Shown here: positions 21,925-27,451 of the stretch, one piece after another
How positions within the stretch are numbered: the first letter of the stretch is position 1
Layout: every line of letters starts with the position of its first letter
DNA from: a virus
DNA: 32,006 nt
IMG/VR virus record: IMGVR_UViG_3300020182_000119
Coordinates: 1 to 32,006 of that record
Reading direction: 5' to 3' (one strand)
The notes under the pieces: model-generated
What the model was told of the DNA's origin: nothing
Databases searched by the model: none
The model's input: only the letters and a program-made list of their open reading frames with translations
Made by a program: the position numbers and the translations under genes

Positions 21925-22400
21925 TATGCCTCCTGCTGGGCTTGTAGCTCGGCATACTCGCTTTCTGCGGGTATTGATAACCGAATGCCCTGCTTGGTAG
22001 CCCAATGATAGACGTTATCAAGAAAGTGTACAAACTCGCCTTTAGTCAGCTTGCTGGTGCTTTTTACTTGCTCTGGGATGTGCTGGTTACCAATCGAGTA
22101 ACTAGCAGTTCCTAAAAACCGCTTTTTTAACCACAGCTTCCATACCTCGGCAGGATCTTCGTGATCAATCTTGTGGCCCTTTTCTGCCATTTCCTTTGCT
22201 ATTTCCCTGTACCAAATATGAGACATAGCATTCTGACTTAGGCTTCTGGGGTTTTCATAAGGGTCTAGCTTGACTGCCAAAGGCGTAATGTAGTCCCAGT
22301 CTTGCATCCGCTTAATGATATGAGGCAGCCTTTTCTCTAACTCTTCTTTGCTGCTTACCTTTACATGATCGCCCTGACTCACAGCTTCACCCGCAACCAT
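21924..22400 (-). CDS. ninB: NinB-like recombination protein
   Basis: 158 residues. Signature parts: NPRSLSQNAMSHIWYREIAK, EDPAEVWKLWLKKRF and STSKLTKGEFVHFLDNVYHW. These match the pattern of lambda NinB (RSLDQN..LW; STSRM..GEF). Lambda NinB (Orf) helps annealing proteins load on SSB-coated DNA, so a link with the annealing protein and SSB here is likely. The start is either ATG 22400 (22-base overlap with the gene above) or GTG 22382 (4-base overlap). Confidence 0.87.
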   Translation of the reverse strand: MVAGEAVSQGDHVKVSSKEELEKRLPHIIKRMQDWDYITPLAVKLDPYENPRSLSQNAMSHIWYREIAKEMAEKGHKIDHEDPAEVWKLWLKKRFLGTASYSIGNQHIPEQVKSTSKLTKGEFVHFLDNVYHWATKQGIRLSIPAESEYAELQAQQEA

Positions 22401-22696
22401 TTATCCATCATCCGTTCACAACTGTTTTCTAGCCTGCTGGCCGTTGCCACCCTTTCCCTAGCTGCCTTGTCATAACCCAGCCGATTCTTTTCAAATGCAA
22501 AGATCGGTTTTAGGTGGTCAGGCGTACAGTATTGCGCCCCGTATAGCCTGCCCTTCAAGGTGCTGTACTTCAGGGTCTCAGGGTTCATTTCGTTGCAGAC
22601 TTTTACATACTCAGCAATCGTGTAGCATTTACCATCCTCCAGCTTTGGATGCTCGCCCCTAAACTCAACTAACCTTTTTGCATTCTTACTACGCAT
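22379..22696 (-). CDS. Hypothetical protein, possible DNA-binding
   Basis: 105 residues, basic and helical (GKCYTIAEYVKVCNEMNPET, LKYSTLKGRLYGAQYCTPDH). The TIAEYVKV... STLKGRLY part looks like a helix-turn-helix, so a DNA-binding role is plausible. It overlaps the gene above by 8 bases and NinB by 22 bases. No known family recognised. Confidence 0.55.
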   Translation of the reverse strand: MRSKNAKRLVEFRGEHPKLEDGKCYTIAEYVKVCNEMNPETLKYSTLKGRLYGAQYCTPDHLKPIFAFEKNRLGYDKAARERVATASRLENSCERMMDKWLRVKL

Positions 22697-23060
22697 TCTT
22701 TAATTCCCCGTCATAATAAAAGCCAAACTTGTCGAGATAATACTGCTTCATCATTAGCTGCATATCACCATCAAGCCAGCTAATATCTGTCATCTGCATA
22801 TCTATAGACTTAGCCCTAATACTGTCAGACTTATTTTGCTTTTGAGCTTGAGGCGATCCGCCACGGTCTTGAGCGCGAGATAGCCAAGAATTAACAAAGC
22901 GTTTAATACCTTGTTTGGTCTTGCGCTTAGTAGGGTTAGCGTCGCACCATGACTCCATCGCCATTAGTTCTTGGTGGACATTGATAGCAGGGTAGGTACG
23001 CTGCCAAGCAATGACATCTTTCTCTTCTGGCTGCCAATCTTCTTTGTTATTTAATAACAT
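22689..23060 (-). CDS. Replication-module protein (DnaT/initiator-like helical domain)
   Basis: 123 residues. The core WQRTYPAINVHQELMAMESW, ANPTKRKTKQGIKRFVNSWL and SRAQDRGGSP is a pattern I know at the C-termini of phage replication initiators or helicase-loader proteins (YP..NV..EL..M..W...NP.KR.T..GI..FV..WL). Here it stands alone, without a helicase or primase domain. It lies among replication and recombination genes. A role in replication initiation is likely but not shown. Confidence 0.6.
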   Translation of the reverse strand: MLLNNKEDWQPEEKDVIAWQRTYPAINVHQELMAMESWCDANPTKRKTKQGIKRFVNSWLSRAQDRGGSPQAQKQNKSDSIRAKSIDMQMTDISWLDGDMQLMMKQYYLDKFGFYYDGELKNA

Positions 23061-23061
23061 A

Positions 23062-23616
23062 TTATTCCCCGAATGCTTGTTGATATAGGTGAGTCTCTAT
23101 CTTGCTAAAAAATGACTCCGTTGGTTCAAGTTCATTGTATTTCTTTTTGCCGCCATCTTCTCGCTCAATTAGTCCATCAGAGTTTTGACCTTTCCTCTTG
23201 ATTTCGCAAGTGTTCCAGTAATCAGATTTCCTGCACCACCCCATAAAATTAACATTGGTAGCCAGCTTCTCCCCCTTTGGAATAAGAACACTAGCAAAAA
23301 CGTAGTAGTGGCAAGGATAATCTTTCTGGTAAAGGTTGACGTGGGTATCGTAAGTCGGCAAACATTCAACAGTTCTTTGCTTGGCTTTTAGGTCAACAGT
23401 GGCTCTGCCTATCTTAAAGTCAAAATGATAGCTCGTAGCTGCTGTGTATTCATGCTCTAAAAAACGATCACTTAAAGCGTCTTTGAAAAGCAATTCAGCT
23501 AGGTTGCCAGCATATTGACCTGAACCATTATTTAACATCGTCTTGCCGTTAAATGGTTTATTAGTAGCCATCTGTTTGGCTTCTTGATGGTTCCTTTCGC
23601 TAGGAATGATAATCAT
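23062..23616 (-). CDS. PD-(D/E)XK-like nuclease, putative
   Basis: 184 residues using ATG 23616, because the GGAGG ribosome site lies just above it and inside the longer GTG start. The centre reads AGNLAELLFKDAL (helix with Glu), then YHFDFKIGRATVDLKAKQRT, a D-x(n)-D-L-K core, then CHYYVFASV strands. This order of Glu helix, Asp strand and (D/E)xK strand fits the PD-(D/E)XK nuclease fold (for example, resolvases and restriction-like enzymes). It opens the replication/recombination operon after the zinc-finger gene. Substrate unknown. Confidence 0.58.
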   Translation of the reverse strand: MIIIPSERNHQEAKQMATNKPFNGKTMLNNGSGQYAGNLAELLFKDALSDRFLEHEYTAATSYHFDFKIGRATVDLKAKQRTVECLPTYDTHVNLYQKDYPCHYYVFASVLIPKGEKLATNVNFMGWCRKSDYWNTCEIKRKGQNSDGLIEREDGGKKKYNELEPTESFFSKIETHLYQQAFGE

Positions 23617-23646
23617 TTGAACCTCCACAGTTCTATTGAATGAAGG

Positions 23647-23895
23647 TTAAATGTCGTAATTATATTCTTCTGGTATTTTTTCAGGTGGAACCCACCTTAT
23701 AGGTATTGCTGCTTTTTTCCTACGAACAGCTCTTTCTCTTCTTTTTCTTGCTAGTAATTCTGGACTAGATTTGTAATTAATAACCTTAGCTCCGTTGCAT
23801 TTTTCACAAGTTTTTGTTTCGCGCTTCATCGTTTTATAACGTAATGCTGTTATAACTCCATCACCAAGACAATGTGAACAAGTTTCTGTGTGCAT
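23647..23895 (-). CDS. DnaJ-type zinc-finger protein
   Basis: 82 residues with two Cys pairs: CSHCLGDGV and CEKCNGAKV, exactly the C-x-x-C-x-G-x-G form of DnaJ central zinc domains, then a basic Arg/Lys helix (RKRRERAVRRKKAAIP) and a Pro-rich end. Such short proteins often appear as transcription or RNA-binding factors in phages. It is the first gene after the long leader from P1 and its own possible promoter. A regulatory function is plausible, not shown. Confidence 0.65.
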   Translation of the reverse strand: MHTETCSHCLGDGVITALRYKTMKRETKTCEKCNGAKVINYKSSPELLARKRRERAVRRKKAAIPIRWVPPEKIPEEYNYDI

Positions 23896-24184
23896 TTCTT
23901 TCTCCTATGGCTCGGCAAGCCTCGCCTTGTGTATTGATAAATTATATTTTGATTACTTTTTTAAAGGTAAATTAAACCCTTTAACAACAAAAAGCTGAAA
24001 ATTTACGATCTAAGGGCTTGCGCGACTCAGCGGTATAATTCGTGACCGTATCGAATATCTAATCTATCCATTGGTAACTACCGAGCTACCGCAGGGGCTA
24101 TGTCCACAATTGGCAATGCGACTCCGACGTTTAATTTAAGATTTTCGTCAGCCTCTAGCCCGATCACTTTTTGAATGATGCCTG
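23896..24184 (-). other. Gene-free region below operator O1 (290 bases)
   Basis: No convincing gene. It would be the 5' leader of mRNA from promoter P1. A 29-codon open stretch (GTG 24167, ending TAG near 24080) with no ribosome site and a 13-codon one starting at ATG 24071 look like decayed coding DNA or chance. GAGTCGC occurs twice and CGGTAG twice. The pair GCGGTA/TACCGC (24030-24035 with 24087-24092) could close a 63-base structure. A structured RNA, pseudogene remnant or origin are all possible. Confidence 0.45.
23941..23970 (-). promoter_or_regulatory. Possible promoter for the zinc-finger/replication operon
   Basis: Minus strand -35 TTACCT (23965-23970), 18-base spacer, -10 TATAAT (23941-23946), a perfect -10. 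The ATG of the zinc-finger gene is 46 bases below. No palindromic operator of the O1-O3 type overlaps it, so it may be active without the regulator. Confidence 0.55.
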
Positions 24185-24203
24185 TAGTTTACCTAAAAGT
24201 AAA
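24175..24203 (-). promoter_or_regulatory. Promoter P1 below the XRE regulator gene
   Basis: Minus-strand -35 TTTACT (24198-24203), 17-base spacer, -10 CATCAT (24175-24180). It shares register and spacing with P2 and P3. Its -35 lies within O1. Transcription goes through the 290-base gene-free region to the zinc-finger gene. The -10 is the weakest of the set. Confidence 0.6.
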
Positions 24204-24206
24204 CTA
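24185..24206. promoter_or_regulatory. Operator O1, TAGTTTAC-CTAAAA-GTAAACTA
   Basis: Perfect eight-base arms and a 6-base spacer, the longest of the operator set. It begins directly after the stop codon of the XRE regulator and covers the -35 of P1. Sites O2 and O3 share the inner arms GTTTAC and GTAAAC. The short distance to the regulator gene suggests that the regulator controls the operon below it. Confidence 0.75.
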
Positions 24207-24413
24207 TTAATTCCCAAACGCAAGAAACTCATCTAGCGTGATATCAAGGCACATTGCAATTAACTGCGCTGTATGTAGTTTCATGTTTTTATTAGATCGC
24301 CATCTTATAACTTGCGGCTTAGAAGTTTTTGCTATTCTGGCAAGCTCACTGGAACTAATATTTTTATAGCTTTGCGCGTTTCTTACGCACTGACCCGCAT
24401 CAATAAATTTCAT
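24207..24413 (-). CDS. XRE/Cro-type transcription regulator
   Basis: 68 residues. The helix-turn-helix is seen at ~20-42: ISSSELARIAKTSKPQVIRW. The rest (MKLHTAQLIAMCLDITLDEF) is the typical C-terminal helix pair of short Cro-like or XRE proteins. Such proteins bind palindromes as dimers. The four matching operators in this window (O1-O4) make this the best candidate. The first operator is directly downstream of its stop. No CI-type cleavage domain and no integrase are seen, so it is more likely a timing switch than a lysogeny repressor. Confidence 0.82.
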   Translation of the reverse strand: MKFIDAGQCVRNAQSYKNISSSELARIAKTSKPQVIRWRSNKNMKLHTAQLIAMCLDITLDEFLAFGN

Positions 24414-24427
24414 CTTACAGAATCCTG

Positions 24428-24500
24428 TGGTATATTAATTGGGTCGGTTCCCCCGATCGACAACCTCCTATGGTTTGCCCCCCGAAAGGGGGGCTTTTTT
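24428..24500 (+). ncRNA. Possible short antisense RNA over the leader of the XRE regulator
   Basis: On the plus strand an extended -10 (TG-G-TATATT, 24428-24436) is followed at 24477-24500 by a perfect hairpin and U-tract. A transcript of about 60 bases would begin near 24443. It is complementary to the leader of the mRNA that carries the regulator gene (24414-24503), including a purine-rich AGGAGG. The -35 is poor (TTTCAT), so this is tentative, in the manner of lambda OOP RNA. Confidence 0.45.
24477..24500 (+). terminator. Plus-strand rho-independent terminator
   Basis: GCCCCCC-GAAA-GGGGGGC followed by six T, on the plus strand: a seven-pair stem with a GAAA-type loop. The minus strand has no U-tract after the hairpin, so it ends transcripts going rightward. 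No gene is on that strand here. It lies just after the SSB stop (24504) in the intergenic region before the regulator. Confidence 0.8.
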
Positions 24501-24503
24501 ACC

Positions 24504-24818
24504 CTAGAACGGAATGTCAGCATCTAGCTCTTCCATCGTCATATCTTCTTTAGCCGTAGTTCCTTGCCCCGCAGAACCTGCTGGTGATCCTGAGTCGGTA
24601 TAAAATACCTTAACATTGCCAAGAATAGGGGTTTTAGTCCCAGCGTCACGCTCTTCTTTATCGACGGTCTGGCTGATAAAACCATTGTTGTCATACTGAT
24701 CAGCTACTGCTGTATCTACAAAGGTAGTAAGGTCAAGATAAGTACCTTTTGCTCCCTTATACAGGCGCGACTTGTCGATTTTGGTAACATCAATTCGTAC
24801 TGATAAGCCTACTTTCAT
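24504..24818 (-). CDS. ssb: Single-stranded DNA-binding protein
   Basis: 104 residues. The N-terminal beta part (KVGLSVRIDVTKIDKSRLYK and GTYLDLTTFVDT) looks like an OB-fold. It ends with a Gly/Ser-rich linker and the acidic tail MEELDADIPF, the SSB C-terminal tip used for protein contacts. It overlaps the exonuclease by 4 bases. With the annealing protein and exonuclease it forms a complete phage recombination set. Confidence 0.82.
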   Translation of the reverse strand: MKVGLSVRIDVTKIDKSRLYKGAKGTYLDLTTFVDTAVADQYDNNGFISQTVDKEERDAGTKTPILGNVKVFYTDSGSPAGSAGQGTTAKEDMTMEELDADIPF

Positions 24819-25414
24819 TTTAACTTCTCCACTTGGTTTAAAATTTCCGCTAAAGCCTTATCGACCTCAGCAGACAGTTTTGCGATATAGTCATCATCGC
24901 GTTCTACGCGCACTAGAACGTGCGGCATTTCTGGATGGTAGGCAAAGAAGTCCCACCACTCCCGTTTGGTTATCCACATACAGCCTTGGATTTGCTGCCA
25001 GTATTTCTTAACACCGACCTGCGGGTCTCTGAGATAGCTCACCATAGTCTTAGGCGCAGGACATTTAATCTCCAAGCCACCCTCATCGCCTATCAGGCCA
25101 TCAGGCGAACAGCCAAACTCAAAGCTAGTATCAAGGATAAAGCCAGTCTCGATTACATCATTGCCAGATATGAACTCATACGCTTCCCTAGCTTCTGGCT
25201 CGAGCTCAGTGCCGCGCTGCATCCATTCGGTGATATGAAACGGCTCAGATTGCCCTGTAAGGCGTTCTGCGATCAATTCATTGACATACCCATCAGCAGA
25301 GGTGCTAGGCTTCCCAGTAAGCGTAATTAGCTTGGCAAACATACTAGCGGATGGCTTGCCCAGTCTTGCAGCAAGCCATTCTGGTGATCCCTGCTCATGG
25401 TCCAAGATAATCAC
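24815..25414 (-). CDS. Lambda-exonuclease-like (YqaJ) nuclease
   Basis: 199 residues. Motifs: HEQGSPEWLAARLGKPSAS (6-24), MQRGTELEPEAREAYE (65-80), GCSPDGLIGDEGGLEIKCPA with D105 and E115-x-K117, and KYWQQIQGCMWIT. This is the complete YqaJ/Red-exonuclease set, a PD-(D/E)XK 5'-3' exonuclease that makes 3' single strands for annealing. It overlaps the annealing protein by 4 bases and SSB by 4. Confidence 0.9.
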   Translation of the reverse strand: MIILDHEQGSPEWLAARLGKPSASMFAKLITLTGKPSTSADGYVNELIAERLTGQSEPFHITEWMQRGTELEPEAREAYEFISGNDVIETGFILDTSFEFGCSPDGLIGDEGGLEIKCPAPKTMVSYLRDPQVGVKKYWQQIQGCMWITKREWWDFFAYHPEMPHVLVRVERDDDYIAKLSAEVDKALAEILNQVEKLK

Positions 25415-25977
25415 TTCTTGGCCTCTAGTGCGGCAACAGCGCGATCAAAGTGTACAGCTAATATCTGATCGACTGAGTTGACCTTCAGCCACTTGCAGAA
25501 TTTCTCGCTGTCGGCACCAGTTTCATCAAGTAATTTCTTGATGGCTATAATCTGATCGTCAGTGATAACTGCGTTCGCTATTACAGGGTTTATATCTTCA
25601 CCTGCGTAGATGTAGTGACCAAGCCCAAACATTGCGAAACATTTGACTAGACAGCGCATTTTGCTGGAGTTAATAGCAAACTTATCGGGGTTTGCGATAG
25701 CCTTATTGCGGTGATCCATAACAGGAAGCCACATATGCCGCATCATCATCTGATCTTTCTCTGAGCCAGTATGTATATGGACTACGCAACTAATCTCAAC
25801 TGTCCCTGTATCCTCGCATTTATCCTCTTCGAAAGAGTAATGCAGGTCAGGATAATGCTCCATCATAGTGCCGTAAGCCCAAGCCCACGACAGATATGAT
25901 AAGTTGCCTTTTTTCTCAATATGCTGAGATACATCAATAGCAGATAGGGTCTGCCAGACTTCTTTAGATAAACTCAT
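25411..25977 (-). CDS. Single-strand annealing protein (DUF1071/Sak3-like)
   Basis: 188 residues. The N-terminal text GNLSYLSWAWAYGTMMEHYP is the DUF1071 (Sak3) hallmark, followed by WLPVMDHRNKAIANPDKFAI, SKMRCLVKCFAMFGLGHYIY and AGEDI. These proteins pair single strands with the partner exonuclease. The C-terminal helix region (ITDDQIIAIKKLLDETGADS) is a HeH-like end. The ribosome site AGGAGG is perfect. It is joined by a 4-base overlap to the exonuclease. Confidence 0.87.
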   Translation of the reverse strand: MSLSKEVWQTLSAIDVSQHIEKKGNLSYLSWAWAYGTMMEHYPDLHYSFEEDKCEDTGTVEISCVVHIHTGSEKDQMMMRHMWLPVMDHRNKAIANPDKFAINSSKMRCLVKCFAMFGLGHYIYAGEDINPVIANAVITDDQIIAIKKLLDETGADSEKFCKWLKVNSVDQILAVHFDRAVAALEAKK

Positions 25978-26122
25978 TTTGACCTCCTACAGTCATTTCT
26001 TTAGCGTATTGCTCACCATAACCAACATAGTAAGCCTCTGATTGCCCGTGTAGGGCTTGATAACCTACAACACAGTCATACTCACCGCGCTCTAGATCAT
26101 TTAATTCATTGATATTATCCAT
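25964..26122 (-). CDS. Small hypothetical protein (52 residues)
   Basis: MDNINELNDLERGEYDCVVG ... YQALHGQSEAYYVGYGEQ and YAKEMTVGGQNEFI. It has a strong ribosome site (AGGGGGAATAAA) and ends 14 bases inside the next gene start. The Tyr-rich centre (YYVGYGEQY) is a motif seen in short phage proteins of unknown function. It is the second gene of the recombination operon. Confidence 0.65.
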   Translation of the reverse strand: MDNINELNDLERGEYDCVVGYQALHGQSEAYYVGYGEQYAKEMTVGGQNEFI

Positions 26123-26123
26123 T

Positions 26124-26360
26124 TTATTCCCCCTTATAATGTCCAGCTATTTCTTCCCAGTTAATGCCTTCAAAGTCAAGAAAGTCCATAACAACTACAT
26201 CAAGATGCTTTGTTTCTAACTCAAAATGCTCTAACCATATTTCTTTGATAAAGTCAGCGGTAATTTCAACATCATCTTCTTTATAACCATCTAGCAAGCC
26301 GCCAAAGTGTAAATTAATAAGCCAAGTGTTTCTGTTAGTCCATCCGTTGTATTCTGACAT
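26124..26360 (-). CDS. Hypothetical protein (DUF7249-like), first gene of the recombination operon
   Basis: 78 residues: MSEYNGWTNRNTWLINLHFG, then ITADFIKEIWLEHFEL and GINWEEIAGHYKGE. The start (NGWTNRETWLINLHFG-type) is common in small phage proteins, which I tentatively link to DUF7249. Function is not known. It is 33 bases below the -10 of promoter P2. Confidence 0.65.
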   Translation of the reverse strand: MSEYNGWTNRNTWLINLHFGGLLDGYKEDDVEITADFIKEIWLEHFELETKHLDVVVMDFLDFEGINWEEIAGHYKGE

Positions 26361-26393
26361 AATTTATTACCTTTATTTATTGAATGTGGTGTC

Positions 26394-26422
26394 ATTATGC
26401 ATGGTGTTTACGAAAATGTAAA
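26394..26422 (-). promoter_or_regulatory. Promoter P2 of the recombination operon
   Basis: Minus strand -35 TTTACA (26417-26422), 17-base spacer, -10 CATAAT (26394-26399), close to sigma70 consensus. The operator O2 covers the -35 and first spacer bases. The first ATG (26360) follows 33 bases below. It comes directly after the terminator of the lysis operon, so a new transcript begins here. Confidence 0.82.
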
Positions 26423-26423
26423 C
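26406..26423. promoter_or_regulatory. Operator O2, GTTTAC-GAAAAT-GTAAAC
   Basis: Perfect six-base arms, 6-base spacer, same arms and register as O1 and O3. It covers the -35 of promoter P2. The XRE-type protein is the probable binder. No other purpose for the palindrome is seen. Confidence 0.77.
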
Positions 26424-26441
26424 TATTATTTAAAAAAAGAC

Positions 26442-26466
26442 AAAAAAAAGCCCCAATTAAGGGGCT
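26442..26466 (-). terminator. Terminator at the end of the lysis (late) operon
   Basis: Minus strand AGCCCC-TTAATT-GGGGCT followed by eight U (26442-26449). It lies 29 bases after the endolysin stop and just before promoter P2. It closes the late transcript that runs from the fibre gene through the lysis genes. Confidence 0.87.
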
Positions 26467-26494
26467 GCGGACATAAGTTGGTACTTTGTGTCCG

Positions 26495-26887
26495 TTAATA
26501 CGACCAGATCGCGGGGCAAGGGAAGCCATCTTCTTCAGTGCAGGCATCTAGGTGGATAAATCTACCTGATCCTTTCTGCTGGATACCTATTCTCTGTATA
26601 CCATGCTTCTGGGCCACTCTAATGATCTCTAAGGCGTTTTCTCCGCTGGCCAGTATATCTACTGCCTTACCGTGCGTATGCGCTCCTTTGACCTCTTTTC
26701 GGGCCTCTACGGGGTGTTCTGGACACCTGTAAGCAGAGGATAGTGCAAAGCTGAACCCGCATTCTTCACGAATGGCATTAAGGGTAGCCAGAAACCCTAA
26801 ATCAAATTCTACTTTACCGCACCCGCATTTGCAGGTCAGTTCTTTGGCTTTGAAATAGCCTTCTTCTTTCTTCGGTGCTTTAGCCAT
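26495..26887 (-). CDS. Endolysin, M15 peptidase (D-Ala-D-Ala carboxypeptidase type)
   Basis: 130 residues. The M15 motif is complete: SSAYRCPEHP (50-59), then GAHTHGKAVDI with zinc ligands H70 and D77, and FIHLD with H112. It also has a CKCGCG cluster near residue 19, common in this type. These enzymes cut peptide crosslinks of peptidoglycan at the end of infection. No signal peptide, so holin-dependent release is expected, and a holin gene is directly upstream. Confidence 0.9.
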   Translation of the reverse strand: MAKAPKKEEGYFKAKELTCKCGCGKVEFDLGFLATLNAIREECGFSFALSSAYRCPEHPVEARKEVKGAHTHGKAVDILASGENALEIIRVAQKHGIQRIGIQQKGSGRFIHLDACTEEDGFPCPAIWSY

Positions 26888-26888
26888 T

Positions 26889-27269
26889 TTACTTTCCTTC
26901 TATGTTCTTGGTCTTTTCGAAGCTACGCATACCGCCTAACCCTAATAGACCGCCAAGTATAGGCATAAGTGTACCACCATCTGCTTGCGGTATCACAATG
27001 CCGAATCCAGCAGCAATAGGTGAGATTAAGTAGTTGACTCCAAGGGCAAGGACGCAGACCCAGCCTGTTGCTGGTCGCCAAGAGCTTTGGAACCAGTTTC
27101 CTTTGGCTTCTTGAGTATTGAGTTTAACCTGTGCCAGTGCAAGTTCCTGTGCGTGTTTATCCGAGAGGGTGCTGATTTCGTGCGCGAGTTGAGCTTTCTG
27201 ATCTTTGTCCTCGATAAATTTATCTAGCAGCCCAGTGACGGGGCCAATGAGTGAAGTAACAATGCTCAT
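26889..27269 (-). CDS. Holin (GTA_holin_3TM-like)
   Basis: 126 residues. A charged N-terminal part (FIEDKDQKAQLAHEISTLSD and AQELALAQVKLNTQEAKGNW) is followed by FQSSWRPATGWVCVLALGVN and membrane segments (VCVLALGVNYLISPIAAGFG; LMPILGGLLGLGG), then a basic end. The NWFQSSWRPATGWVC pattern is the mark of 3TM holins found in gene-transfer agents and phages. It makes holes for the endolysin encoded 2 bases below. Confidence 0.86.
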   Translation of the reverse strand: MSIVTSLIGPVTGLLDKFIEDKDQKAQLAHEISTLSDKHAQELALAQVKLNTQEAKGNWFQSSWRPATGWVCVLALGVNYLISPIAAGFGIVIPQADGGTLMPILGGLLGLGGMRSFEKTKNIEGK

Positions 27270-27451
27270 ACAATACCTTTCTCAATTAAGAACAAGCCTA
27301 TAATTAGGGGATACATACCCCAAAGCATTAGCTCGCTTTTCCTGAACCTTTCGGCACCATCATCTAATCGCTTTTCGATGTTGGCGTATCGGATAGCGCA
27401 TTCTTTCTCGTGGCCTTCTAAACGTATCAGGGCCTCTTTGACTGTAGCCAT
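27266..27451 (-). CDS. Small single-pass membrane protein (lysis accessory, XhlA-like form)
   Basis: 61 residues: a charged helix (LIRLEGHEKECAIRYANIEK and RLDDGAERFRKSE) and a C-terminal membrane segment (LMLWGMYPLIIGLFLIEKG). This coiled-coil-then-membrane form is known in XhlA-type haemolysin/lysis helpers. It is placed directly before the holin with a 4-base overlap. The role is inferred from place and form. Confidence 0.65.
   Translation of the reverse strand: MATVKEALIRLEGHEKECAIRYANIEKRLDDGAERFRKSELMLWGMYPLIIGLFLIEKGIV

Noticed and set aside
21925-22005. Longer start of the metallophosphoesterase
   Set aside because: It overlaps NinB by 82 bases and reads as Arg/Ser-rich shadow. GTG 21924 has a CAGGAGG site and a one-base junction with the NinB stop.
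24030-24092. tRNA-like 63-base segment
   Set aside because: The end arms pair, but there is no GTTCGANNC T-loop, no clear anticodon stem, and the length is short for a tRNA. Kept only as possible structured RNA.
24312-24527. Plus-strand ORF across the regulator gene
   Set aside because: It runs through the plus-strand terminator and opposite the regulator gene; no ribosome site or protein family.
24920-25330. Plus-strand 136-residue ORF opposite the exonuclease
   Set aside because: The minus strand there has a complete YqaJ active site; the plus frame is a shadow.
26001-26360. Toxin-antitoxin pair in the small genes below P2
   Set aside because: No toxin fold or antitoxin DNA-binding pattern was seen; both proteins look like small early phage proteins.
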